A stretch of DNA of 64,000 nt from Raineyella sp964402325 (GCA_964402325.1 CAYOBI010000005.1:11485-75484); one strand, 5' to 3'; positions 44,662 through 52,823 are shown, counted from the first letter of the stretch. The notes: generated by a model not told the origin, from the sequence alone. Numbers and translations: made by a program.

Positions 44662-45594
44662 TCAGGCCAGTCTTTCTCGGTGCGCGGCCACCGCGGCGGC
44701 GAGCACCGGGTCCACCAGGCCGGGCGGGAGCTTGCGCAGGTAGCGGGGGCGGTCCGGGTTGAGGCCGAGCTTCATCGCCCGGCCCAGCGCCAGCCGCTGC
44801 GTGACGACCAGCTCGGCCTGCGGGTCGCGGCTGGACTCCACCAGGGTCGCGCCGGTGTCCAGGATCTGCTCGCCCAGCCCCTCCGGGGCCTCGCCGAACA
44901 CCCAGACCATCCGGCCGGGCTGGGCGACGGTGATCGGCCCGCGACGGTACTCCAGCATCGGGTAGGCCTCGGCCCAGCTGGCCGAACTCTCCCGGAACTT
45001 CAACGCCGCCTCCCGGGCCAGGCCGATCGTCCACCCGGTGCCGAGATAGGTGACCTGCTCGGCGGCGACATGGCGTTCGTCCAGCCGCTCCCGGAGCGCG
45101 TCGCGGGCCTGCTCGATCACCGGGGCCATGTCCTCGCCCAGCCAGGCCCGGTGGAGGGCCAGCACGCTGGTGGCGAACCGGGTCTGGGCATAGCCCGCCT
45201 CGTCGGCGAAGGGCAACGCGACGTGGCTGTCGCACAGGTCGCCGATGGCGGAGGGTTCCTGGCCGACGAAGGCCAGAGTCGGCACCCGGCCGGCCAGTTC
45301 GTGCAGCATCGCCACCACGTCGAGGGTGTCCCCGGAGCGGGACAGTACGACCACCCGGTCGAAGGTCCGGCGGGCGGGGAACTCGCTCGCCACGAAGGCG
45401 TCGCTCTGCCCCTGGCCGGCGTCCTCCCGGAGTCGGGCGATCGACTCGGCAATGTTCCAGGCCGTGCCGCACCCGACGTACGCGACCCGTTCGCCGGGCC
45501 GCGGCAGGACGGCGGCGACGGCGTCCACCATCCCGACCGCCCGTTGCCAGCAGTCGGGCTGCGAGGCGATCTCGTCGGCGACGTAGAAACTCAT
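44662..45594 (-). CDS. SIS-domain sugar isomerase/deaminase-like protein
   Basis: A 310-aa protein with two SIS domains, as in the isomerase half of GlmS and in AgaS/FrlB enzymes. VAYVGCGTAWNIAESIARL and VVVLSRSGDTLDVVAMLHEL bind the phosphosugar in the first; VTYLGTGWTIGLAREAALKFRESSASWAEAYPMLEYRRGP is the second with the catalytic Glu region. ATG 45594 follows an AGGAGGTGCCC ribosome-binding site. No glutaminase domain. The substrate is an amino- or keto-sugar phosphate by family. No transporter is adjacent. Confidence 0.87.
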   Translation of the reverse strand: MSFYVADEIASQPDCWQRAVGMVDAVAAVLPRPGERVAYVGCGTAWNIAESIARLREDAGQGQSDAFVASEFPARRTFDRVVVLSRSGDTLDVVAMLHELAGRVPTLAFVGQEPSAIGDLCDSHVALPFADEAGYAQTRFATSVLALHRAWLGEDMAPVIEQARDALRERLDERHVAAEQVTYLGTGWTIGLAREAALKFRESSASWAEAYPMLEYRRGPITVAQPGRMVWVFGEAPEGLGEQILDTGATLVESSRDPQAELVVTQRLALGRAMKLGLNPDRPRYLRKLPPGLVDPVLAAAVAAHRERLA

Positions 45595-45675
45595 GGGCAC
45601 CTCCTGCTCGGGTCGACGTCCTCGGCCATCCCCAGGCCACACCCTACGGGCAGGCCGGGCCGCGGGGGAGGGAGA

Positions 45676-46341
45676 TCAGCCGGATCCGCCCGGCAGCACC
45701 AGGCTGAGCCGGGACGTCGCTGCGGCTCGGGTCACCTCCGCGGCCTCCGCCGCCGTGACGTCCAGCAGCACCAGCACGTCCTGGGCGGTGCCGCTCGACA
45801 GCGGTCCGCCGTCCGCCTCGCTCGGGATGGTGGCCACGCGGGCCCGGGTGGCCACCATTCGCACCTCACCGGTGCCGGTGTCGGTGGCCATCACGTCGAT
45901 CGCGTCGCCCACCCGCAGCACCTGCACGATCCCGGCGTCGGCGAGCCGGGCCGGCACCGCGACGTGTCCGGCGGCCAGTCCGGACAGCCCGGGCCCGACC
46001 AGTGCGGCCTCGGTCAGGATCGTGCCGCCCGACAGTGGCCCGGCAGGCGTACGTCCCTCGGCCCGGTCGAGCCCGACCACCGCGCCCCGCGGGACCAGAT
46101 CCGCCGGCACCACCCGGGTGGTGAGTTGGCTGCGGCTGAGCGGCCGGCCGCCGGTGACGTCACCGACGACGGTGACCACCTCGGTCCCGGCGCCGGCCGG
46201 ATCGGACAGGACGCCCAGCCCGGCCAGCACGGCGACGAAGGTCAGTGCCGCGGCGACGGACCGGCGGTGCCAGGAGACGAAGCGCCGGGCGGCACGGGAC
46301 CAGGCGAGCAGGGACGGGGAGCCCTCGGGTGCGATCGGCAT
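45676..46341 (-). CDS. SAF-domain membrane-anchored protein (CpaB/RcpC-like)
   Basis: A 221-aa protein, ATG 46341. A basic N-terminus (SRAARRFVSWHRRS) and one transmembrane helix (VAAALTFVAVLAGLGVL) lead to an exported region. This contains a SAF domain (TVVGDVTGGRPLSRSQLTTRVVPADLVPRGAV) and a RcpC-like part with GDAIDVMATDTGTGEVRMVATRARV. CpaB/RcpC proteins help Flp/Tad pilus secretion, but no other pilus gene is nearby, so the function here is open. Confidence 0.72.
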   Translation of the reverse strand: MPIAPEGSPSLLAWSRAARRFVSWHRRSVAAALTFVAVLAGLGVLSDPAGAGTEVVTVVGDVTGGRPLSRSQLTTRVVPADLVPRGAVVGLDRAEGRTPAGPLSGGTILTEAALVGPGLSGLAAGHVAVPARLADAGIVQVLRVGDAIDVMATDTGTGEVRMVATRARVATIPSEADGGPLSSGTAQDVLVLLDVTAAEAAEVTRAAATSRLSLVLPGGSG

Positions 46342-46380
46342 GCCCTGGTGTGGTCCGCCCGGGCCGCCGGTCGGCCCTTG

Positions 46381-46439
46381 TCCACAGGACGATCGGCGGC
46401 GCGTCCACAGGACGATCGGCGGCGCGTCCACAGGGGTCA
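46381..46439. repeat. 23-bp direct repeats with DnaA-box-like cores
   Basis: TCCACAGGACGATCGGCGGC plus GCG is repeated exactly at 46381-46403 and 46404-46426, followed by a third partial copy (TCCACAGG). With the preceding TTG the first copy reads TTGTCCACA, the actinobacterial DnaA-box consensus; the others read GCGTCCACA. The repeats fill the space between the SAF-domain start and the ppk2 stop. Confidence 0.75.
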
Positions 46440-47324
46440 GTCGCCGACCGCCTCCCGGCCGCGGCGGACGATGTTCGGGTCCGGGGCGAACACCACGTCG
46501 GTGTCCTTGCCGGCGTAGTCGAACTGGTTCAGGAAGAACCGGATCGCGTTGATCCGGGCGCGCTTCTTGTCGTTGGACTTGATCGTGGTCCACGGCGCCC
46601 AGTCGGTGTCGGTGCGCAGGAAGGTCTGCTCCTTCGCCACCGTGTAGTCGTCCCACTTGTCCAGCGAGGCGATGTCCATCGGGGAGAGCTTCCACTGCCG
46701 GACCGGGTCGAGCTGGCGGATCGCGAACCGGGTGCGCTGCTCGTGCTGGGTGACCGAGAACCACAGCTTGGTCAGGGAGGTGCCGGAGTGGATCAGCATC
46801 TGCTCGAGCTGAGGAGCCTGGTCCATGAAGTTCTCGTACTCCTCGGGGGTGCAGAATCCCATCACCCGCTCGACGTTGGCCCGGTTGTACCAGGACCGGT
46901 CGAACATCACGATCTCCCCGGTGGTGGGGAAGTGCCGGATGTAGCGCTGGAAGTACCACTGGCCGAGCTCGCGGTCCGACGGTTTGGCCAGGGCGACCAC
47001 GCGGGCGTAGCGGGGGTTGAGGTGCTCCTGGAAGCGCTTGATCGTGCCGCCCTTGCCGGCCGCGTCCCGCCCCTCGAACACGATGATGTGCTTGAGGTTG
47101 TTGTCCTGGGTCCAGTACTGGAACTTGAGCAGCTCGATCTGCAGCAGGTACTTCTCGACGTCGTACTCCTCGCGGGTCATCCGCGTGTCGTACGGGTAGT
47201 CCTCACGCCAGGTCTCGACGGCGGAACCGCCCGGATCGATCAGGTCGGGATCGGATCCCTGGTCGTCGCGGACGGTGTAGCCCTGGGCATGCAGGGTATC
47301 GATGAACTCCCTGATGTTCTGCAT
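46437..47324 (-). CDS. ppk2: Polyphosphate kinase 2 family protein (PPK2 class I)
   Basis: A 295-aa P-loop kinase that moves phosphate between polyphosphate and nucleotides. Walker A is VFEGRDAAGKGGT, preceded by ELLKFQYW. RVVALAKPSDRELGQWYFQRYI, EIVMFDRSWYNRANVERVMGF (Walker B-like) and the lid WKLSPMDIASLDKWDDYT are family signatures. A single domain indicates a class I/III enzyme using ADP or GDP. ATG 47324. Confidence 0.93.
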   Translation of the reverse strand: MQNIREFIDTLHAQGYTVRDDQGSDPDLIDPGGSAVETWREDYPYDTRMTREEYDVEKYLLQIELLKFQYWTQDNNLKHIIVFEGRDAAGKGGTIKRFQEHLNPRYARVVALAKPSDRELGQWYFQRYIRHFPTTGEIVMFDRSWYNRANVERVMGFCTPEEYENFMDQAPQLEQMLIHSGTSLTKLWFSVTQHEQRTRFAIRQLDPVRQWKLSPMDIASLDKWDDYTVAKEQTFLRTDTDWAPWTTIKSNDKKRARINAIRFFLNQFDYAGKDTDVVFAPDPNIVRRGREAVGD

Positions 47325-47415
47325 GCGAACAGCCTAGGGGTACGGCCGTCCTTCCCACCCGCCGTCGGCCGACGCTGTGCCGCGCGCAGGGCTCAGTCGG
47401 CGGCGGCCGAGTTGC

Positions 47416-47742
47416 TCAGTCGGTGGAGGCCGAGGCGCCGACGGTCGCCGGCGCGGCGGCCGGGGTCGCCGCGGGGGTGGACGTGGTGGTCGAGGAGCCC
47501 TCGGTGCCGCCATCCGAGGAGGACGAGGTGGTGGACGAGCCGGCGGGGATCGAGGCGCTCGACCCGCTGCGGCTGTCGGTCTTGTAGAAGCCGGACCCCT
47601 TGAACACCACACCCACGGCGTTGAAGACCTTGCGCAGCTTGCCCTCGCACTGGGGGCAGACCGTCAGGGCCGGCTCGCTGAAGGACTGGCGGACCTCGAG
47701 GTCGTGGCCGCAGCTGGTGCAGTGGTACTGGTAACGGGGCAT
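47416..47742 (-). CDS. FmdB-family zinc-ribbon protein with disordered Ser/Thr tail (Ruc-like)
   Basis: A 108-aa protein. The N-terminal zinc ribbon has C8/C11 (HCTSC) and C29/C32 (CPQC) with the FmdB pattern MPRYQYHC and KVFNAVGVVFKGSGFYKTD. Residues 60-108 are Ser/Thr/Ala/Pro low complexity. This architecture and the next gene (5-FTHF cyclo-ligase) match Mycobacterium tuberculosis Rv0991c, described as the redox-regulated chaperone Ruc. Orthology is inferred from context. ATG 47742 is preferred over GTG 47748. Confidence 0.82.
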   Translation of the reverse strand: MPRYQYHCTSCGHDLEVRQSFSEPALTVCPQCEGKLRKVFNAVGVVFKGSGFYKTDSRSGSSASIPAGSSTTSSSSDGGTEGSSTTTSTPAATPAAAPATVGASASTD

Positions 47743-47886
47743 GCGCACATCTCGTTCAGGTGGGGGACGGGGACGATCCAGAAGGATACCGCCCGGGGTA
47801 ACGTCATTCTGACCCGCGTTCTTCCCGCGCCGGCGCGACGGTACTGACCAGCGGAACGGGCCTTGCCCGCGAAGACCCCATGGGAA

Positions 47887-48570
47887 TCAGTCGAGCCCGG
47901 CCTCCGCCTCGCGGATCTGCACGCAATTCACCGGCCCGGAGGGGACCACCAGCAGGTCCATCTCCCGGTCCCACGGCTGGATCGGGAGGGTCGGCATCAC
48001 CTCGTCCTCGTTGAGCAACAGGCAGCTGATCGCCTCCGGGCCGGCGTATTCCAGGGCCCGGTCGTACCAGCCGCCGCCGGTGCCGAGCCGCTCGCCGCGC
48101 CGGGTACCGGCCAGCCCCGGGCAGAGCACCAGTTCCGCCTCCGCGAGCGCCCCCGGACCGAGCGCCGGCGTCGTCGGCTCGGGGATGCCCCGCAGCGCCA
48201 ACCGGAGCCGATCCGTACCGCGGTAGACCGCCCAGTCCGGCCCGGGCCGGCGGGCGCCGTCGGCGGTGCGGCCGACCAGCGGGAGCAGGACCCGGACATG
48301 CCGACGGTGCAGCCACTCCACGATGCCGAGCGTCGACGGCTCCGGATCCACCGAGAGGTACGCCGCGACGACGAGGTCCGGCCCGGCCGCCTCACCGAGC
48401 AGGTCGCGCAGGTGGCCGAACCGCGCAGCGTCGTCCAGTTCACGCTCCGCCCCGGTCCGCATCCCGCGCCGGGTCACCACCGCGTCCCGCAGCACGTCCT
48501 TGGCCCGGCCCAGTGCCTCGAGGTCGGCAGGGGACAGGCCGTCGGGGGTGGAGGGGGGAGCGGGAGCCAC
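47887..48570 (-). CDS. 5-formyltetrahydrofolate cyclo-ligase
   Basis: A 227-aa ATP-dependent enzyme that converts 5-formyl-THF to 5,10-methenyl-THF. RAKDVLRDAVVTRRGM is the N-terminal substrate helix. AYLSVDPEPSTLGIVEWL, VLCPGLAGTRRGERLGTGGGWYDRAL (the GGGYYDR ATP loop, here GGGWYDR) and MDLLVVPSG are family motifs. GTG 48570 without leader: only 18 bases separate it from the divergent glp start. Confidence 0.9.
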   Translation of the reverse strand: MAPAPPSTPDGLSPADLEALGRAKDVLRDAVVTRRGMRTGAERELDDAARFGHLRDLLGEAAGPDLVVAAYLSVDPEPSTLGIVEWLHRRHVRVLLPLVGRTADGARRPGPDWAVYRGTDRLRLALRGIPEPTTPALGPGALAEAELVLCPGLAGTRRGERLGTGGGWYDRALEYAGPEAISCLLLNEDEVMPTLPIQPWDREMDLLVVPSGPVNCVQIREAEAGLD

Positions 48571-48588
48571 TCGCCTATCCTACGGAGC

Positions 48589-49911
48589 ATGGGACTGTTC
48601 CGCCGGAAGAAGCAGGCCGTCGACGAGGCGGCCGTCGAGGCGGCGCCGACCCCGGGGCTGCCCCGGCGTCCGGAGCCGAACGTTGACGGGCTGCGGACGG
48701 TGGAGGACCACCGCGACTACCTGCTGTCGATGGTCCGTGAGTTGCCCGCGTTCGGCCAGACACTGCTCGACGCCGTCGGGCTGAGCCTGTGCGAGGAGAT
48801 CGTCGCCGACCTCGACCTGCCCCGGTTCGACAACTCCGCGATGGACGGCTATGCCGTGCGCGCCGAGGACCTCGAGGGCGCCTCCCGCGCCCGCCCGGTC
48901 GTCCTGCCGGTCGACCGTTCCGTCACCGCCGGTGACCCGGCCGGTGAGGAACTCCTTCCCGGCACGGTGGTGAAGATCATGACCGGCGCCCCGGTGCCGC
49001 CCGGCGCGGATGCGGTGGTGCCGTACGAGCACACCGATCGCGGATCGGTGACGGCCACCTTCCTGCACGCCCCCGAGGTCGGCGCCAACATCCGCCACGT
49101 CGGCGAGGACATCTCGGTGGGGGAGCACATCGCCGCCGTCGGCGACCGGCTCGGACCGCGCCAGATCGGGATGCTGGCCGGGATCGGCATCGACCAGGTG
49201 CTGGTCCGCCCGCGCCCGCGCGTGGTGGTGATCTCGACCGGGTCCGAACTCGTCCAGCCGGGCTACCGGCTGGGCGAGGGCCAGATCTACGACTCCAACT
49301 CGTTCATGCTCGCCGCGCTCGCCCGCCAGGAGGGCGCCCAGGTCTTCCGGGTCGGCATCATCAGCGACGACCCGGACGTGGTGGCCCAGTCGGTCTCCGA
49401 CCAACTGGTCCGGGCCGACCTGATCCTCACCACCGGCGGGGTGAGCGAGGGGGACCGGGACGTGATCAAGGCGGTGATGCCGCGACTCGGGCCGACCGAC
49501 TTCTGCCGGGTGGCGATGCAGCCCGGCAAGCCTCAGGGCTTCGCCCTGATCGGCGACGACGAGACCCCGGTGATCATGCTGCCGGGCAACCCGGTCAGCG
49601 CCTTCGTGTCCTTCGAGGTGTTCGTCCGGCCGGTGCTGCGCAGGATGATGGGCGTCCAGCCACTGGTCCGCCCGGTCGGCCACGCGCTGACCCGGACCAT
49701 CATCCGGTCCCCGAAGGGGAAGACGCAGTACCAGCGTGGGCTGGTCACCAGCACCCGCGACGGCCGCCGCCACGTCACCCCGATGGGCGGGGGAGGGTCG
49801 CACAAGCTCGGCGACCTGGCCCGGGCCAACGCGCTGGTGGTCGTCCCGGCCGACGTCGAGGTGATCGAGGCCGGCAATCCGGTCGAGATCCTGATGATCG
49901 ACGACGAATGA
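48589..49911 (+). CDS. glp: Gephyrin-like molybdotransferase Glp (MoeA family)
   Basis: A 440-aa MoeA-family protein. A basic N-tail (MGLFRRKKQAVDEA) precedes the core: LDLPRFDNSAMDGYAV, GTVVKIMTGAPVPPGADAVVPYE, STGSELVQPGYRLGEGQIYDSNS, LTTGGVSEGDRDVIK and MLPGNPVSAFVSFEVFVRP. MoeA inserts molybdate into adenylylated molybdopterin. In Corynebacteriales a member called Glp binds FtsZ and the membrane receptor GlpR. Here a GlpR-like gene lies 1.9 kb downstream, so a division role is possible in addition to, or instead of, cofactor synthesis. ATG 48589 with a GGAG site. Confidence 0.9.
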   Translation: MGLFRRKKQAVDEAAVEAAPTPGLPRRPEPNVDGLRTVEDHRDYLLSMVRELPAFGQTLLDAVGLSLCEEIVADLDLPRFDNSAMDGYAVRAEDLEGASRARPVVLPVDRSVTAGDPAGEELLPGTVVKIMTGAPVPPGADAVVPYEHTDRGSVTATFLHAPEVGANIRHVGEDISVGEHIAAVGDRLGPRQIGMLAGIGIDQVLVRPRPRVVVISTGSELVQPGYRLGEGQIYDSNSFMLAALARQEGAQVFRVGIISDDPDVVAQSVSDQLVRADLILTTGGVSEGDRDVIKAVMPRLGPTDFCRVAMQPGKPQGFALIGDDETPVIMLPGNPVSAFVSFEVFVRPVLRRMMGVQPLVRPVGHALTRTIIRSPKGKTQYQRGLVTSTRDGRRHVTPMGGGGSHKLGDLARANALVVVPADVEVIEAGNPVEILMIDDE

Positions 49912-49936
49912 CCGATCGACGACCAATGAACGACGA
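49894..49936. repeat. Imperfect 18-bp tandem repeat at a contig end
   Basis: GATCGACGACGAATGACC is followed by GATCGACGACCAATGAAC and the start of a further unit up to the gap. The repeat begins in the last glp codons. Confidence 0.6.
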
Positions 49937-50036
49937 NNNNNNNNNNNNNNNNNNNNNNNNNNNNNNNNNNNNNNNNNNNNNNNNNNNNNNNNNNNNNNNN
50001 NNNNNNNNNNNNNNNNNNNNNNNNNNNNNNNNNNNN
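49937..50036. other. Assembly gap of 100 N, probably artefactual
   Basis: The 12 bases before the gap (AATGAACGACGA, 49925-49936) equal the 12 after it (50037-50048). Contig ends probably overlap here, within a short tandem repeat. Confidence 0.75.
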
Positions 50037-50059
50037 AATGAACGACGAAGGGGTCGGAC

Positions 50060-50557
50060 ATGACCGAGGCCGCTGACACCGGGCCGGGTGGGGGCCTGAC
50101 CCATCTCGACGAACGCGGCGCCGCGCGGATGGTCGACATCTCCGGCAAGCCGGTCACCACGCGCACCGCCACGGCCCGGGGCTTGGTGCGTCTCGCCCCG
50201 GCCGCCGTCGCGGCCCTGCGCGACGACACCCTGCCCAAGGGCGACGCCCTCGCGGTGGCCCGGATCGCGGCGATCCAGGCGGCGAAGCACACCGCCGACC
50301 TGATCCCGCTGTGCCACCCGCTGCCCCTCAGTGCGGTCACCGTCGACCTGGCCGTGGTCGACGAGGGGGTCCGGCTCGAGGTGTCGGTCCGCACCACCTC
50401 GCGCACCGGGGTGGAGATGGAGGCGCTGACCGCGGTCAGCGTCGGCGCCCTGACGGTGATCGACATGACCAAGGCGATCGACAAGCACGCCACCGTCACC
50501 GACGTCCGCGTGGTGGCCAAGGCCGGCGGCCGCAGCGGCGACTGGAGCGCCGCATGA
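50060..50557 (+). CDS. moaC: Cyclic pyranopterin monophosphate synthase MoaC
   Basis: A 165-aa enzyme of molybdenum cofactor synthesis, acting with MoaA to form cyclic pyranopterin. Motifs: ARMVDISGKPVTTRTATA, RIAAIQAAKHTADLIPLCHPLPL, RTGVEMEALTAVSVGALTVIDMTKAID (all conserved substrate residues present). AAGGGG precedes ATG 50060. Its stop overlaps the next start by ATGA. moaA, moaE and moaD are not in the window. Confidence 0.94.
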   Translation: MTEAADTGPGGGLTHLDERGAARMVDISGKPVTTRTATARGLVRLAPAAVAALRDDTLPKGDALAVARIAAIQAAKHTADLIPLCHPLPLSAVTVDLAVVDEGVRLEVSVRTTSRTGVEMEALTAVSVGALTVIDMTKAIDKHATVTDVRVVAKAGGRSGDWSAA

Positions 50558-51045
50558 CCCGGCGGGCGGTCGTCATCACCTGTTCGACCCGGGCCGCCGC
50601 CGGGACGTACCAGGACCGCTCGGGCCCCGCAGCCGTGGCCGGCCTGCGCGCCCTCGGCCTGGACTGCGGCGACCCGGTCGTCGTGCCCGACGGCCCCCCG
50701 GTCGGCGCGGCGCTGCGTGAGGCCCTTGCCGGGGCCCCGGACGTGGTGGTGACGACCGGGGGCACCGGTCTCGCGCCGGACGACACCACCCCGGAGGAGA
50801 CCGCCCCGCTGCTGGACCGCGAGGTGCCCGCGCTGGCCGCCGCGATCGTCGACTGCGGGGTCGGCAACGGCGTGCCCACGGCCGTCCTCAGCCGCGGCCT
50901 GGCCGGCCTGGCGGGGCGTACGTTGGTGGTCAACCTGCCCGGCTCGCGCGGCGGCGTCGCCGACGGGATGGCCGTGCTCGGCGACGTGCTGCTGCACGCC
51001 CTCGACCAGATCCGGGGCGGCGACCACACCGGGGGCGGGGAGTGA
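50554..51045 (+). CDS. Molybdopterin adenylyltransferase (MogA/MoaB family)
   Basis: A 163-aa protein that activates molybdopterin by adenylylation before metal insertion. AVVITCSTRAAAGTYQDRSGP and the signature VVTTGGTGLAPDDTTPEET with NLPGSRGGVADGM are typical. Start ATG 50554 overlaps moaC by four bases, and its own stop overlaps the acetyltransferase start (GTGA), so moaC, mogA and rimJ are coupled. Confidence 0.91.
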   Translation: MTRRAVVITCSTRAAAGTYQDRSGPAAVAGLRALGLDCGDPVVVPDGPPVGAALREALAGAPDVVVTTGGTGLAPDDTTPEETAPLLDREVPALAAAIVDCGVGNGVPTAVLSRGLAGLAGRTLVVNLPGSRGGVADGMAVLGDVLLHALDQIRGGDHTGGGE

Positions 51046-51740
51046 CCGCGGCCGGCGACGGCGGCTGGCCCGTCACGCTGCACCGCGGCCGGGTGGCGCT
51101 GCGCCCGATCCGACGCCGGGACGCCCGCACCTGGAGCGAGGTGCACGAACGCAACGACGCCTGGCTGCGCCCCTGGGAGGCGACCGTCCCGCCGGACAGT
51201 GACGGCAACGCCCCGGGCAGCTTCGGGCAGATGGTGCGTGACCTGCAACGGCAGGCCCGGCACGGCCGTACGTTGCCGTGGATCGTCTGGTACGACCCGG
51301 TCGACGAGGGGGACCCGAGGGGCCGCGGCGTGCTCGCCGGCCAGCTCACCGTCTCCGGCATCACCCGCGGATCGGCGCAGTGGGCCCAGCTGGGCTACTG
51401 GGTCGACGAGCGCTGGGCCGGGCGCGGGATCATCCCGCTCGCGGTGGCGATGGCCACCGACCACTGCCTGGGGACGCTGGGGCTGCACCGGATGGAGATC
51501 GTCATCCGCCCGGAGAACCTCAACAGCCGCCGGGTGGTGGAGAAGCTCGGCTTCCGTGGCGAGGGGCTGCGCCCCGCGTACCTGCACATCGACGGCGCTT
51601 GGCGCGACCACCTCGTCTACGCGCTGAACGCCGACGAGATCGAGCCCGGCGGGCTGGTCGGGCGGCTGGCCGCGAGCGGCCGGATCGCCGCGCTGTCGGA
51701 GCATTCCCCCGACACTCCGCCAGGGGTCACGGACCGGTAA
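51042..51740 (+). CDS. GNAT N-acetyltransferase (RimJ-like)
   Basis: A 232-aa acetyl-CoA-dependent acetyltransferase. RVALRPIRRRDARTWSEVH starts the fold. LGYWVDERWAGRGIIPLAVAMATDHCL is the acetyl-CoA loop (WAGRGI), and HRMEIVIRPENLNSRRVVEKLGFRGEG completes the RimJ/RimL pattern. Substrate likely a protein N-terminus. In mycobacteria the orthologous gene stands between moeA1 (Rv0994) and Rv0996, the same order as here apart from moaC and mogA. Confidence 0.88.
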   Translation: MTAAGDGGWPVTLHRGRVALRPIRRRDARTWSEVHERNDAWLRPWEATVPPDSDGNAPGSFGQMVRDLQRQARHGRTLPWIVWYDPVDEGDPRGRGVLAGQLTVSGITRGSAQWAQLGYWVDERWAGRGIIPLAVAMATDHCLGTLGLHRMEIVIRPENLNSRRVVEKLGFRGEGLRPAYLHIDGAWRDHLVYALNADEIEPGGLVGRLAASGRIAALSEHSPDTPPGVTDR

Positions 51741-51765
51741 CGGCTCAGCCCGTACGGTTCGGGGT

Positions 51766-52656
51766 GTGGGACTGACGGGTGTGATCATCGCTGTGGTGGC
51801 CGTGGCGTGGCTGGCCTTCGGCGTGCCCCAATTCCTCTCCGTCCCGCGTCCCGTCGACGAGGAGGTCCGCGACCCGGCCGAGCAGATCGGCGGCGCGGTC
51901 CGGATCCTGCGTTCCCGCGGCACCGAGGCACCCGAGCCCGCCTCGGTGCCGCTGGTGGGGGCCGACGGGGAGCAGTTCGCCCGGGCCGAGATCTCCACCC
52001 GGTTCACCCGGCGCGCAGAGCTGGCCCGGCTGCGCCAGGTCGAGGTCGCCGCCGTCCGGATCCGCCGGCGCGCCCTGTTCAGCGTGGTGCTGGTTGCCCT
52101 GCTGGTGGTCCTGGGATGCCTGTTGCTGCACTGGTCCTGGTGGTTCTCTGCCGGTGCCGGGGCGCTGTTCCTGCTCGCCTTCGGCACCCTGCGGCTCAGC
52201 GTGGTGCTGGTCGACCGTGAGCTGGAGCGCCGGATCACCGACCTGCGGACCGGCAACCAGGAACGTACGCTCGCGATCAGCCGCGAGGAGCTCCGGGCCG
52301 CCGCCGACGCGCCGGCGGAGACCCGTTCGGACGCCTCCCGCACGTCCCGCGACGTGGTGTCGGTGCGTCAGCCGCTGTTCGACGACCTGCCCAGCCGCGA
52401 CGTCGCCCCGTCGCTGTGGGAGCCGCTGCCGGTGACCGCGCCGACGTACGTCCAGCGGCCGATCACCGCCCGCAGCGTCCGCACCATCGATCTGGCCAGC
52501 ACCGACCTCAACGCGGCGATGGACCGCGCCCAGGGCGAGCTGCCGGTGACCGCCGACGCGCCCTCCCCAGCCGCTGCGGAGGGCCCGGCCGGGCGGCCTC
52601 GACGCGGGGCCGACCGGGCCTCCCGCAGGCCGAGACTGCGCGCCGTGGGCGAGTGA
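51766..52656 (+). CDS. glpR: GlpR-like membrane protein (receptor for Glp; SepX-related)
   Basis: A 296-aa membrane protein, GTG 51766. TM1 lies at residues 2-19 (GLTGVIIAVVAVAWLAFGVPQFL), TM2 and TM3 at about 105-148 (LFSVVLVALLVVLGCLLLHW; FSAGAGALFLLAFGTLRLSVV). A cytoplasmic linker follows, and the tail includes RQPLFDDLPSRDVAPSLWEPLPVTAPTYV, a short-motif-rich segment. The WEPLPVTxPTYV type of motif and the synteny with rimJ and glp support GlpR. In Corynebacteriales this protein recruits Glp to the septum. Function is inferred from family and context. Confidence 0.78.
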   Translation: MGLTGVIIAVVAVAWLAFGVPQFLSVPRPVDEEVRDPAEQIGGAVRILRSRGTEAPEPASVPLVGADGEQFARAEISTRFTRRAELARLRQVEVAAVRIRRRALFSVVLVALLVVLGCLLLHWSWWFSAGAGALFLLAFGTLRLSVVLVDRELERRITDLRTGNQERTLAISREELRAAADAPAETRSDASRTSRDVVSVRQPLFDDLPSRDVAPSLWEPLPVTAPTYVQRPITARSVRTIDLASTDLNAAMDRAQGELPVTADAPSPAAAEGPAGRPRRGADRASRRPRLRAVGE

Positions 52657-52703
52657 TCGCGCCGGTTTGGGGACCGGACGATCGGGTGCTAGAGTTCCAT
52701 TCC

Positions 52704-52733
52704 TGTCAGGGCACTGCGGTGTCCGGCCTGACA
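52704..52733. repeat. Inverted repeat just upstream of tRNA-Ala
   Basis: TGTCAGG (52704-52710) and CCTGACA (52727-52733) form a 7-bp inverted repeat one base before the tRNA. It may be a promoter-proximal operator or part of the recombination region. Confidence 0.4.
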
Positions 52734-52734
52734 A

Positions 52735-52807
52735 GGGGCATTGGCGCAGTTGGTAGCGCGTCTCGTTCGCAATGAGAAGGTCAGGGGTTCGAATCCCCTA
52801 TGCTCCA
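52735..52807 (+). tRNA. tRNA-Ala(CGC), probable integration site
   Basis: Acceptor GGGGCAT/ATGCTCC with the alanine identity pair G3-U70, D-arm GCGC/GCGC, anticodon stem TCTCG/TGAGA with loop TTCGCAA (anticodon CGC), T-arm AGGGG/CCCCT. CCA is not encoded. The antisense strand is read through by the 3' end of the adjacent recombinase gene, which marks this tRNA as the attachment site of the element to the right. Confidence 0.93.
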
Positions 52808-52823
52808 CGTAAGTTGAGAAATT

